From: Mesodorylaimus sp. YZB2_4
Taxonomy: Eukaryota > Nematoda > Enoplea > Dorylaimida > Dorylaimidae
NCBI GenBank assembly: GCA_030248295.1
Contig: JASANH010000872.1
Location: forward strand, 1 to 64,000
Length of the DNA stretch: 64,000 nt
Reading direction: 5' to 3'
Shown: positions 55,303 through 64,000 of the stretch, one piece after another
Position numbering within the stretch: position 1 is the first letter of the stretch
Layout of the letters: every line of letters starts with the position of its first letter
Position numbers and translations under genes: made by a program
Notes under the pieces: generated by a model
Seen by the model: the letters and a program-made list of their open reading frames with translations, nothing else
Told to the model about the DNA's origin: nothing
Database searches by the model: none

Positions 55303-55621
55303 AATCAAGTATTTATACCAGCCGTATGCGAGCCCCCCCCCTTCTCAAAAATGGTCGACCTCTTCAGCCAGACCGCCTCCCCTTTCCAAACGCAGTTTTG
55401 TGAAATGTTTCGTCTTATGCTTTCTCGAGCTCGACAAGATGCCATCTCCTTCGAAGACAAATCGTTTTTGATTTATGGAGCGGATTTCTATTTTTTAAAA
55501 ACCTCCAGCTTATTTATGATGACTGAAAGTCGACCTGATAAAAAGCCTGGATGACTAAGGTGTGCTTTAGTCTGGAAAATAGACTCATCTCCTTCGTGCG
55601 TGCAAACTGTTTGACCTCAAA

Positions 55622-55695
55622 CAAAAAATCCCGATCCCGATCGGGCTTGCCCTGATCTCGATCCTGGAAAAAGGTGATCCCGACCTCTCCCTAGA
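55622..55695 (+). repeat. GATCGGGA-type dispersed repeat, copy 2
   Basis: Contains aaaaaatcccgatcccgatc and ggaaaaaggtgatcccgacc, the reverse of 33360-33435. No coding content. Confidence 0.5.
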
Positions 55696-55949
55696 GGTGA
55701 CTAGCTCTCATGGAAAGCTCCCTGTGTCTTCACTGGGAGCACCTCAACACGAGGGCATACTGGGTGAGAAGGGGCTCGGGCTTATCGTTAGCTCAGGGAC
55801 CATCTCGACTGGTGTTTGAAGACAGTTTCCTCATTCTCTGCCCTTCGGGTGGGCGTCCGCCGTTCGACAGTAACGTGGTGTCGCCCAGAGCCGGGTGTCC
55901 TATTTTATTTCCATTTGTTTTTCCGTTGTTCCATTTCCGATTCGTCCAG

Positions 55950-58144
55950 ATCGAACGTCTTGTAAAAAACTATTTAGATCGAATTTGGCCAAATGCGATG
56001 CTATGCCTGGTTCTAATATCGCTGGCGCTGGTTATTATTCGACGTACATCTTACCGCATCAATCGCCAAATAAGTTAGGGATCAATTTGATATTATCGAC
56101 CGATGGTGCGCGACCATTCACTTGTGGTACGACAAGTCTCTGGCCAGCTGTCGGATCTGTTGTCGAGCTGCCGCCTAAGATCAGAACATGTAAAGACAAC
56201 GCGATCGTTTGCAGTTTTTGGTTTGGTTCAAAAGATCGAAACAAACCGATTTGGACGATATTCTTTAAGCGGCTAGTAGAGGAAATTGCGGACCTACGTG
56301 AAGGATTCGATGTGGATGTTGAAATCGGTAATCATCGTGAGCGATTTGGCATTCAAGTGACAGTAAATATTTTTGCCTCTTTATTCGATTTACCCGCCCT
56401 GGCGGCGTTTAGAATCACTAGCAATGGAATGGTGATGCCTTTCTTTTTTCTATTCGTTCGTTATTTAACGTTTTAATGTTGGCGTACTTTTTCAGGCTTA
56501 AATGGCTGCATCGTGTGCCACGGCCTGGCTCGGTATGACAGGGATGCTAAAACGACGCTTTGGCCAGCAACTAAAATCATCAGACTGAAAACGCCCGATT
56601 TTTTTGATAATGCCTGGATAAAAATAAAGAATCGCATCGACGATGGCGGTCCAATTTATCAGATCGGCGGCGTGTTAGGCTTGAGTCCATTCGACAAAAT
56701 CGATCTTAATCCCGCGATCGTCAACGTTTTGGATCCCATGCACATGCTTTATCGTGGCGTCGTTGAGCTGATTATGTTTTGGCTGTTTGCAAGTTAGTTT
56801 TCTTTTCCTGTCCCCTTCAACTTGAGAAATTATTTCATGCAAAAGTTTCAAAGTGTCAATGGTTTTTATCTTCAGATCGACCTGACAAAGGAGGCAAGGG
56901 TTGCTGGGAAAGATTGTTCGATAAAAACGTTTTAAACGATTTCGATGAGAATTTCATCCAACGTATTCGCTTCTCGCCTGATTCCAATCGGCGAATTCCT
57001 CCTCTCAGTCGTCGAACGACAAACAAAGCGTCGGAGAACAAGAATTTCTTGTTGTATGCCGTCGTATCAGCCACATCATGTTTTATGGCAGGGGAAGTTT
57101 GCGACTATTGGCATTGGATTGCTGTACTTGTCCACGCTATACGTCTTTTTACAAAGCCAATTGTTGGTCCTGAGGAGATTCAGATTGCGAGAAAATTACT
57201 ACGATTATGGCATAATTTATTACCGCGCATGGCTTCTTCTCACGCCTGTACTTCTAATTGCCACGCAACCATTCACTTACCTCGGCAGGTAAAATAATTT
57301 CTTATGTTCTCGCTTGCTTATTGCATTAGAGATTTTTATTTTACACTGCCACCTATTTTAGGCCGCTTGTTTTGGGCCGTTATAGGACTTGAGCACATTC
57401 TTCTTCGAGTCGTGTCACTCCGGTTTTGGCAAAAAGATTACATCGTCGAATTCTCCAATCACTCAACTCAGCAAACGCTTTGTGCTTCAGCATATGCTGT
57501 TGGAAGATTTACCAAGAATGGCCGCCATAAATCCTGCTCTGGATAAGCTCACTAGGCTCCTTATACCAATGACCGAATTGGACGCCCGCCAACAAACACT
57601 CGGACATATTCGCCTCGAGAATTTATGCGACTGGCCAAGCGATCCAGCGATCATGGTGGCGATAACGTGCGAATTCGAGTGCCACCTTCAACCATCCGCA
57701 TTCGGTTTGCGAGTGGTAGCTCATGGTACAAATTTTGAAGCTGAGAAACCATTGCGCTCAACTGCTCTCCATCGCCGGTCATTCTCTGTGCGCTTTGAAT
57801 TGCCTAGCAACGATGGCGTTTCGATGAGTCGGTACGGAACTCCGATCATATTCCTTGAATCATAGCAAAATATACGCGTTGTGTCGATTATTTGTTCTCG
57901 AGAAGGACAATTTTGGATGAAATGCAACCCTAAATGCATTTGATAAGAATTATGAATTTAAGCAAGAACTGATCGACATTTGCGACCGTCGCTTATATGG
58001 CTCATTTTACAAACTAATTTATGACACTAACGAACTGATGATCGTGGACGTGTGTCAATTTGTCTCCCGTCTGATTTTTATCCCATACAACGTGGAGAAA
58101 AGCAAATTTTATGCGACAGATGCTATCGCTTACGAACATGACTA
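55950..58144 (+). pseudogene. CMC/EnSpm-like (tnp2-type) transposase, decayed, multi-exon
   Basis: Cut-and-paste DNA transposase. Family blocks appear in order on the plus strand: NKLGINLILSTDGARPF and TTSLWPAVGSVVELPPKIRT (about 56070-56190); a DLPALAAFRI block before a 64-bp intron; NGCIVCHG, a Cys pair, just after it; LNPAIVNVLDPMHMLYRGVV (about 56710-56770); then RRTTNKASENKNFLLYAVVS and a C-terminal part with HATIHLPRQ and RLFWAVIGLEHILLR. A last frame (57960-58144) ends DAIAYEHD at TAG. The TDG aspartate, the DPMH segment and a later acidic residue are the candidate catalytic triad. The frame is broken at several places (near 56495, 56810, 57300, 57900). The 5' limit and terminal repeats were not found. 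Confidence 0.6.
56432..56495 (+). other. 64-bp intron in the EnSpm-like gene
   Basis: The segment runs from gtgatgcc to a pyrimidine-rich acceptor ctttttcag and separates AAFRITSNGM from the NGCIVC block. The splice leaves the reading frame off by one or two bases, so the copy or the exact boundary is imperfect. Confidence 0.45.
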
Positions 58145-59475
58145 GTTATTAGTAAATAAAGAAAATCAGCGAATGAATTTTATTAGTTTTAGAAAGTTTA
58201 TGTGTGTGACCATAAATGACTGATGATATCTGTATTAGAATCATACTGTGTCAGGTTGCTGTGTGTTTTGTGTTATATCTTAGTGTCGCATATCATGCCA
58301 GCAAGCTGCGTAAACTCGCCAATTTCAGCCGATCGTGTAAATATGCCTAGTTTGCCAGAGGACTCGTGATGCAGAGGTGCAATTTTTTCCACGCGGAATG
58401 TAGATGGAAATACACGATGCATAAGGAAAACAGGCTGTGAATGTTTACTATCTGTTTTCTTTGGGAATGTACTCGCGGCCTATGCGGCAACATGGAGGGC
58501 GTGTGTGTTCTCAAAGAAAACAGGTTCTACTTATGGTAGCACACCTGGAATTTCTACTTACACGTGTAATACACAGTGGGTACGTGGAAACACGTGGAAA
58601 AACACTGTGTAATTGCATGGAACGGTGGCCTAGGTTTAGGTACCACAACTAAATTCATCTAGCGCCCCAGCGCACGATTTCTGACCACACATTATTTAAG
58701 AACTTTACAGCCTGATTACAGCCTAAATTCTCTCCTCTGTCCATCACAAACAATTTTTGTAGCGCCCCTCTTACGTCTACTATGAAGTTTTCAATTGTCG
58801 ATAATAATTGTGCTCCTCAAAGAAATATTTAGCCTTCAAACCTACACATATAAGCTAATTTTTCAGGATCTGAAGTGCTGCATATAAAATGTGCAGCAGG
58901 AAAAAAGAGAGAAAAAATCAGCTACTGGACAAGCTAAGGCAGAATGAAACAGTGGAAGGCTGCAAAAAAAGTTATCAGGTATATAGATACAATCTAGATA
59001 CGTATGTCGATCCTCTTATTGAGTTTCTTTTAATATTTTCATGCTTCAGTAGCTGCATACAAATAAGCGCATAAGCAAAATAATGAGAAAAAGGCAGTGG
59101 CCGTAATTTCACTCCCACAAAAATAGGGTTGTGTTGAAAAATCAGACAATAGAGCTACCAACAGAGCGCGCTGGAAAATTACGGGTTATTGAGCTCCGCC
59201 GAGATAAATGCTGCTTCTGACATGATGACTGATTCGGGACAACACAGAGTCGGCGGCTGAGGTTCACCATCTATACATGGACAGTTCATATCGAGAAGTG
59301 TCTAATCAAAGATATTGGCGAGAAGTGTCTGATCAGTGATGCCAATCTTCTCGAGTTCCCACAGGTCGTTGATTTGAGTTTGATCCTTGATGTGTGGCTC
59401 GAGGTGATTCAGCTCTTGATTGTTGATTGCGACTGACGAGACAAAGCAGTTGAATGTTGAGGCTGGCTCAGCCCT
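58145..59475. other. non-coding stretch
   Basis: No gene is recognised. A 61-residue frame at 58889-59074 is Lys-rich and without motif. The terminal repeat expected of the EnSpm-like element was not identified. Confidence 0.35.
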
Positions 59476-59960
59476 TTAGATTTGATTCTTGGTTCGGCCG
59501 AAAATGATCCACCCAAAGACAGAGTTGCGGAGATGAAGGCTTGGTCCGATTTCTTTGCTTTCAGCTACCATGATGCGCTCATATTCAGTGATGTCAATGA
59601 GTACATCGATCTCGATCGTTTCTGATTCGTTTCTGATTATGATTGGATCGGCTAGATCATAGGTATCGAGGGTGTCCTTTAGATCCGCGAGCATCGCGGC
59701 GAGAGGCGAACTCGCTCGATCTCCGCGTTCACTTTGGCCTCTTCCAGCCTGGCCTTCAGCTGGCGTTCTCCTTTCTTGATCACCCGATTTTCAAAGCAGC
59801 CAATATCAGCGATTGCCATATCGTATTCGATCCCCATTTGGGCGTATTGCTCGCTCTCAGTGACGAACTCAGCCGAATCGGCATCGTCCACAACGTGCGA
59901 TTCCGTCTTCGGAACATCAATTTCCTCTGCGCGATCAATCGACGACAGATATATTTGGTA
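59476..59960 (-). pseudogene. BEL/Pao gag-protease fragment, inverted and internally deleted
   Basis: On the minus strand the frame from 59960 gives a gag coiled coil (IGCFENRVIKKGERQLKARL) that matches the plus-strand element at 60257 onward. It then passes without the DUF1759 and zinc-knuckle parts into the C-terminal end of the retropepsin-like DUF1758 region (EIDVLIDITEYERIMV and SLHLRNSVFGWIIFGRT). More than 1.3 kb of internal sequence is therefore missing at a junction near 59690. The piece points away from the intact plus-strand copy and meets it head to head near the primer-binding site. Confidence 0.75.
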
Positions 59961-59973
59961 GCAGAACGTGGTT
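59956..59973 (+). other. candidate primer-binding site of the BEL/Pao element
   Basis: TGGTAGCAGAACGTGGTT lies 27 bp before the gag ATG at 60000. Its first ten bases pair with the CCA end of an initiator-Met-type tRNA (..TCTGCTACCA). A 5' LTR should end just upstream, but the inverted gag fragment is found there instead. Confidence 0.5.
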
Positions 59974-59999
59974 ATAGCGGCAATTAATTATCAACCACG

Positions 60000-61825
60000 A
60001 TGGCGGTCGTTGCGGCGAGGCTTCGAAAACAGCTTGCCCCTCGACGCCTAGCCCTTCGCCACCTATTCGACGCCAAACCTAACTTGGCAGTTATTAATGA
60101 AGAAACTTCTCATGAAATCGACAAGTACAAGGCCCGCTTGCGAGCGCTTTTCGAGGGCTATAAGAACAAGTACGACGACTACACGAACGCTGTGGACAAT
60201 GCCGATTCGGCTGACGTGAGTTCATTACTGAAAGCGAGCAATACGCCCAATACGATATGGCAATCGCTGATATTGGCTGCTTTGAGAATCAAGTGATCGA
60301 GAAAGGAGAATGCCAGCTGAAGGCCAGGCTGGAAGAGGCCAAATTGAACGCGGAGATCGAGCGAATTCAGGTGCAGATACGACTGCAAGAAGAGGAACAA
60401 AGAATGAGGTGGGATATACAACGAATCGAACAGCAAGCTCGAATAGAACGTGAGCGCGTCGAGCAAGAAAGTCATAGCAACCAAGCCGTAGACAACCAAG
60501 TTGGTATGAATCAAGGCCAAAGTGGCGTCGAACAAATTCACGCTAAGTTGCCGAAACTCGAGTTGCTGAAGTTCAGTGGCGTTGGGCTGCAATTCAAGCC
60601 ATTCTGGGACGCGTTCAACGCCTTGGTTCACGCGAATGATGCAGTCGCGCCTGTCACGAAAATGGCCTATCTGGTGGCTCAACTTACGGGCGATGCGAAA
60701 TCAGTGGTCAATGGGTTAGCGGTCACAGGCGAGAACTACAAAACGGCGGTTCAGCTCCTCAAAGAGCGCTTTGGCAACGACCAAGAAATCATTCGAATGC
60801 ACCAACGAGCCATTGTTGATCTCGAGACCGCTCGGAACATGGAAGGCTTGCGCCAACTGCAAATCAATCTCGAAAAGCATCTGCGCTCGATCGAATCACT
60901 GGGTGGCGCGGTCGATGAATTTTGGACGACATGTTTGATCTGGCCGAAGTTGCCAGCGTTTGTTCTTGAGAAGATCTACGGAAAGATGCCTGCCGAGCAA
61001 TGGACGCTCAAAGAATTGCGAGCCGAGTTGACCAAGATGGTATCAATCCATGATGCCATGCAATACGAGAAACAAAAGACGAGCCATGATCAGCTCAGTC
61101 ATCGAAGCAGCGAAACGAGGGGTAAACCAAGCGTACCAAAGACGAGCCATTCGTTTCTGCTCAATAGCAAGAGTAAAACGAAGCTTACCTCAACAGCTGT
61201 CACCAAGCATGATCCGGTCAAGAGTAAGCCTCGCTCTCCATGCATATACTGTGGGGGCGACCACTGGGCCGATGAATGCCGACAAGTGCCCACAGTTCAA
61301 GAACGAAAGAAGAAACTCAAGGACCATTGCTGGCGATGTCTCAAACCTGGCCATCAAACTGACCAATGCTGGGCGAAAACGAAGTGCTATCATTGTCGAG
61401 ACACAAGCCATCATTCAAGGCTTTGCGAAAAGCGATTAAAGGCACCGCATATGGACACTGGAGCAACCACAACGACGCTCGCTTCGGACGTAAGCACCAG
61501 TCTGTTCACATCGAATCAAGGAGTCCTTTTACAGACAGCTGTGGATGATATCCAGTCATTGGGCCAAGCTTCCCGATCGATCAAAGGAAGAATTCTTCTC
61601 GATAGCGGTAGCCAGCGAACATATGTGACCGAAGAGCTTATAAAGCGACTCGCAATAAAACCAACGTCGCTCGAAGCAATCATGCTGTACACATTCGGAG
61701 CCAAAGAACCAAAGCGAATCAAATTTGCAATCGTGGAGCTCGAATTGAAGGGCAAACGTGGAAAACGAATCAAAGTCGAAGTAAATGTCGTCCCGGAGAT
61801 CGCTCAATCACTGGGCCGAATCGTC
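60000..61825 (+). pseudogene. gag-pro: BEL/Pao retrotransposon gag-protease
   Basis: The start ATG at 60000 follows the primer-binding site. The first frame (60000-60296) gives the gag N-terminus with a helix (YKARLRALFEGYKNKYDDYT) and shifts near 60245 into the 60257 frame. That frame holds a long coiled coil, then a DUF1759-like capsid region (LPKLELLKFSGVGLQFKPF, MAYLVAQLTGDAKSVVNGL), three Cys/His knuckles (CIYCGGDHWADEC, CWRCLKPGHQTDQC, CYHCRDTSHHSRLC; 61240-61430) and the DUF1758 aspartic protease with DSG in LLDSGSQRTYV (about 61600). Gag builds the particle and the protease matures it. The protease is cut off after VVPEIAQSLGRI by a minisatellite, and reverse transcriptase, RNase H, integrase and both LTRs are missing. 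Confidence 0.9.
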
Positions 61826-61827
61826 TC

Positions 61828-61912
61828 AGTGGGGGAATCGACCAAGTGGGGGAAACGACACAGTGGGGGAAACGACCAAGTGGGGGAAACGACACAGTGG
61901 GGGAATCGTCAC
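61828..61912 (+). repeat. 17-bp minisatellite, five units in alternating order
   Basis: Five tandem 17-bp units, AGTGGGGGAAWCGAC followed alternately by CA or AC, so a 34-bp higher-order unit is visible. The retrotransposon reading frame stays open through it (KWGKRHSGGND and similar) but is no longer protease. Confidence 0.85.
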
Positions 61913-62084
61913 GGGGCCTTTACTTCAATGTCTGCAAGATATGCTCAATGCAAACTTGCTTATCACCAATGTGCGTGTTTAACAGCAAATTATAAGGGGA
62001 CTGATAGTAGATATGGCCAAGTGGCCAACTTGCTGGCAGTTTAGAAGGTTTCAACGCACTGTACTGTACACTACGAACCAGACA

Positions 62085-62573
62085 CAAAAATAATGTCACA
62101 ATAGCAAAATCTAGCGATAAGTGGAGATTTCATCCTTCGGTCATCAAAGAATAAGTCCAGAGTTGTTTTTTTAAAAACAGTTCCAAAACAGGAGAAAGAA
62201 ATACCGTTTCCATCGAAATCATATCCATTTCCTGGGGCTTTATCAGATAACCTTAGGAACCATGCTTTTAGTGCTTGAACCTGACTTTCAGCTTTCATAT
62301 CATAGACCAACAGCAAGACCAAGAGCTTGCGAGTAAGGTTTTCCCTACCAATCTCTGTATACCGTTTTGAATCGCTCGTTCTGGTGTCGTTTCAAAACAT
62401 GCTCTGCCACTTCCTCCCAGTTTTGTATAAGATTCCTTGCAGTTTGTGGTAACTGTATGTTAGAGTAAGGCGGGTTTTGTTTTAGTTTCCCAGAATCTTT
62501 TTGAGAAGATAGAGTTTTACTTTTTTTTGCGCCAATAAAAGCATTCAGATAAGCGCCAAAACCTTGTGCCAAA
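62085..62573 (-). pseudogene. 489-bp insertion with protein-like minus-strand frames, flanked by a 12-bp direct repeat
   Basis: ACGAACCAGACA occurs at 62073-62084 and 62574-62585. Between them the minus strand reads QGFGAYLNAFIGAKKSKTL and NLIQNWEEVAEHVLKRHQNE (62572-62345). After a frame change it continues with QVQALKAWFLRLSDKAPGN and SFSCFGTVFKKTTLDLFFDD (62322-62071). Composition is protein-like over about 160 codons, but I recognise no family. A retrocopy or a relic of a mobile or viral gene would fit. The same 12-mer also occurs near 35498, so it may not be a true target-site duplication. Confidence 0.35.
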
Positions 62574-62585
62574 ACGAACCAGACA

Positions 62586-63177
62586 TAAGTGACGTTTTAT
62601 TGAATATTGAGAAAGCGGAAATAAGTCGTCAATATTGCAAAAATTTTGTTCGGACTTTCAGTCATGTCATGTCATGTGTGTGAGAAAAAGGGTCAGTAGG
62701 ACTAGTACAGCGAGATAGTCCACCCCGTATTATGGTAATATGAAAAAGAATTACATTGTAGACAGCGTTTGACTTCCGGCTTTCCTTTTTGAACAAAAAC
62801 AACCTTCTACTCAAGGCTTGGCTCTTCAGTTCGAAAGTTTATGAAGTAATCCGCTCAGTAATCCGACCCAATAAAGGACAGGCAATAGGAAGCTCAGGAA
62901 AATTCAAGAATTTCCAGGAGAGGAGACGCTCTTTCTTTTCACTTTTCACTGAGACCCACGCCCGGACTCGCGTCATAAATGAGATTCCGCATGCTCTGTC
63001 ATGATGAACATGCCAGCATGCCAGTTTGTTCGAGGACTGGTTCTATGGCAATACTTATCTGATGCATCTGCCGGTCAGATTGCTTCAGTGAAGCCTCACA
63101 GCGCTGCAGCCTCACAATATTTTATTTGTGCCATCTCTCTACTCTGGTGATCTGCACAGTAAAATGTCGTCATTAGG
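62586..63177. other. non-coding stretch
   Basis: A (tgtca)n run (gtcatgtcatgtcatgt, 62661-62677) is the reverse of the (atgac)n SINE tail at 38265. The plus-strand frame at 62789-63004 has no motif. Confidence 0.35.
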
Positions 63178-63240
63178 GGTAGATCAGGATCAGGGCAATC
63201 CCAACCAGGATCAGGATTTTTGCATTTTTTCGTTTTTTTG
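63178..63240 (-). repeat. GATCAGGA-type dispersed repeat, copy 3
   Basis: gatcaggatcagggcaatcc and accaggatcaggatttt resemble the blocks at 33360-33435 in the same order, with G-to-A changes. A diverged copy. Confidence 0.4.
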
Positions 63241-64000
63241 GCTATTTCGCATTAAAGTACACTTCCCAGGCATCCAGATTTTTTTTAGCTTTTCCTTACG
63301 GCTGGGCCAATTTGTGATCATTATTTACGTACAAGGTGAAATTGTACGACCTCTGATTGTTGCGCTAGCCTGATCTTTATTTTCCCTCCTCCTCCTCGCC
63401 TTCTCCCCCCTGAAAAAGAAATCGCGTATTCAGGACGGATTTTGATGAAACTTAGCACGATTGTAAATTAGGCCGATTCTGCTATGAGTGCAAAAAGATC
63501 AAAAAGTTTTCGTGGAACCGTTCTCGAGTTATTAGCCGACGAAAATCGTCCTTCAGCATTAGGCGTCTGGTTGGCTGGTGTAAGCAGGCCTGCTAATATG
63601 ACATCACGGATCATGGACGAAGAAATCATGATATGCATAATCCCAATGCCTTAATGTCGGGACCTAGCCCAAGTCGCCATCCTCTAAAAATTCTATCCAC
63701 AATTAGACAAGTCAATCAACTATAAATTCCACAAAAAAAGCACCTCGCAACATGGCACTGAACATAGGTAATGATCGCTCCTGCTGTATACCTCCTTGGA
63801 CGCGTGGTAGTGCTCATGCATACCTACCTAATATTTAGCAGTATCTGATTCAGAAAACCCTACTTGGCACAACCGAATAAACCATGTGTGTATGTCAGAG
63901 GCAAAAACTTTCCGAGACCCCTGTCAAAGTCAAGGTCAAAGTCAAATTTGAAAAACCGACGTCATATGCAACACTAGCTAACAACGACATCAAACGATGC
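63241..64000. other. non-coding end of the window
   Basis: No gene is recognised. There is a pyrimidine-rich patch at 63380-63410 (cctcctcctcgcc). Confidence 0.35.

Noticed and set aside
1..64000. CRISPR arrays, bacterial operons, rRNA genes
   Set aside because: No regularly spaced short repeats, ribosome-binding sites or rRNA blocks are present. Introns and SINEs show that the sequence is eukaryotic.

Overview
The window is eukaryotic and reads as a repeat-rich invertebrate genome, most likely a nematode or another ecdysozoan. Introns with proper GT..AG ends are very short (about 40-110 bp) in the transposon and host-like genes. Two fragments resemble nematode-type chemosensory 7TM receptors. 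Virus-like transposon relics include a herpesvirus-gB-like fusogen and an F54H12.2-like capsid-type protein, a combination I associate with nematode Mavericks. No rRNA gene, convincing tRNA gene, CRISPR array or bacterial-style operon is visible. The species call is inference.

Layout. 0-6 kb: mostly non-coding, with a tRNA-derived SINE flanked by a 14-bp target-site duplication (800-1181), a partial second copy, poly-G tracts and a 7TM receptor fragment (5379-5852 +). 6.5-21.4 kb: minus-strand relics of a Maverick-like element (gB-like fusogen 6894-8510, capsid-like gene 19850-21088), plus a 770-bp inverted-repeat element (9550-10319), a 1.67-kb element with nearly identical 240-bp inverted repeats (12638-14305) and a Ty3/Gypsy gag relic (16298-17706 -). 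21.8-30.1 kb: a piggyBac transposase (-), a ubiquitin-specific-protease-like gene (+) and a decayed Helitron (+) with a DUF6570-like region and a Rep domain but no helicase.

30-47 kb: scattered repeats, a two-exon coiled-coil gene fragment (35524-35923 -), a Ty1/Copia integrase (38291-39180 -), an unrecognised decayed gene (41516-42363 +) and a possible host gene with acidic exons (42404-43906 -) that has a SINE in an intron. 48-54 kb: a MAM-domain gene (49282-52789 +) with a long-TIR MITE in its first visible intron, and the last exon of a second 7TM receptor (53345-53743 -). 55-62 kb: a CMC/EnSpm-like transposase (55950-58144 +) and a BEL/Pao gag-protease (60000-61825 +), joined head to head with an inverted, internally deleted piece of a related element. 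62-64 kb: a 489-bp insertion flanked by a 12-bp direct repeat, then non-coding sequence.

Most recognisable coding sequence belongs to mobile elements, and nearly all of it is broken by stops or frameshifts. The host signal is limited to receptor, MAM, coiled-coil and acidic exons. The most interesting structures are the Maverick relics with a repeated block upstream of two of their reading frames, the deubiquitinase-like gene lying just upstream of a Helitron with repeated in-frame TAG codons, and the head-to-head BEL/Pao chimera.
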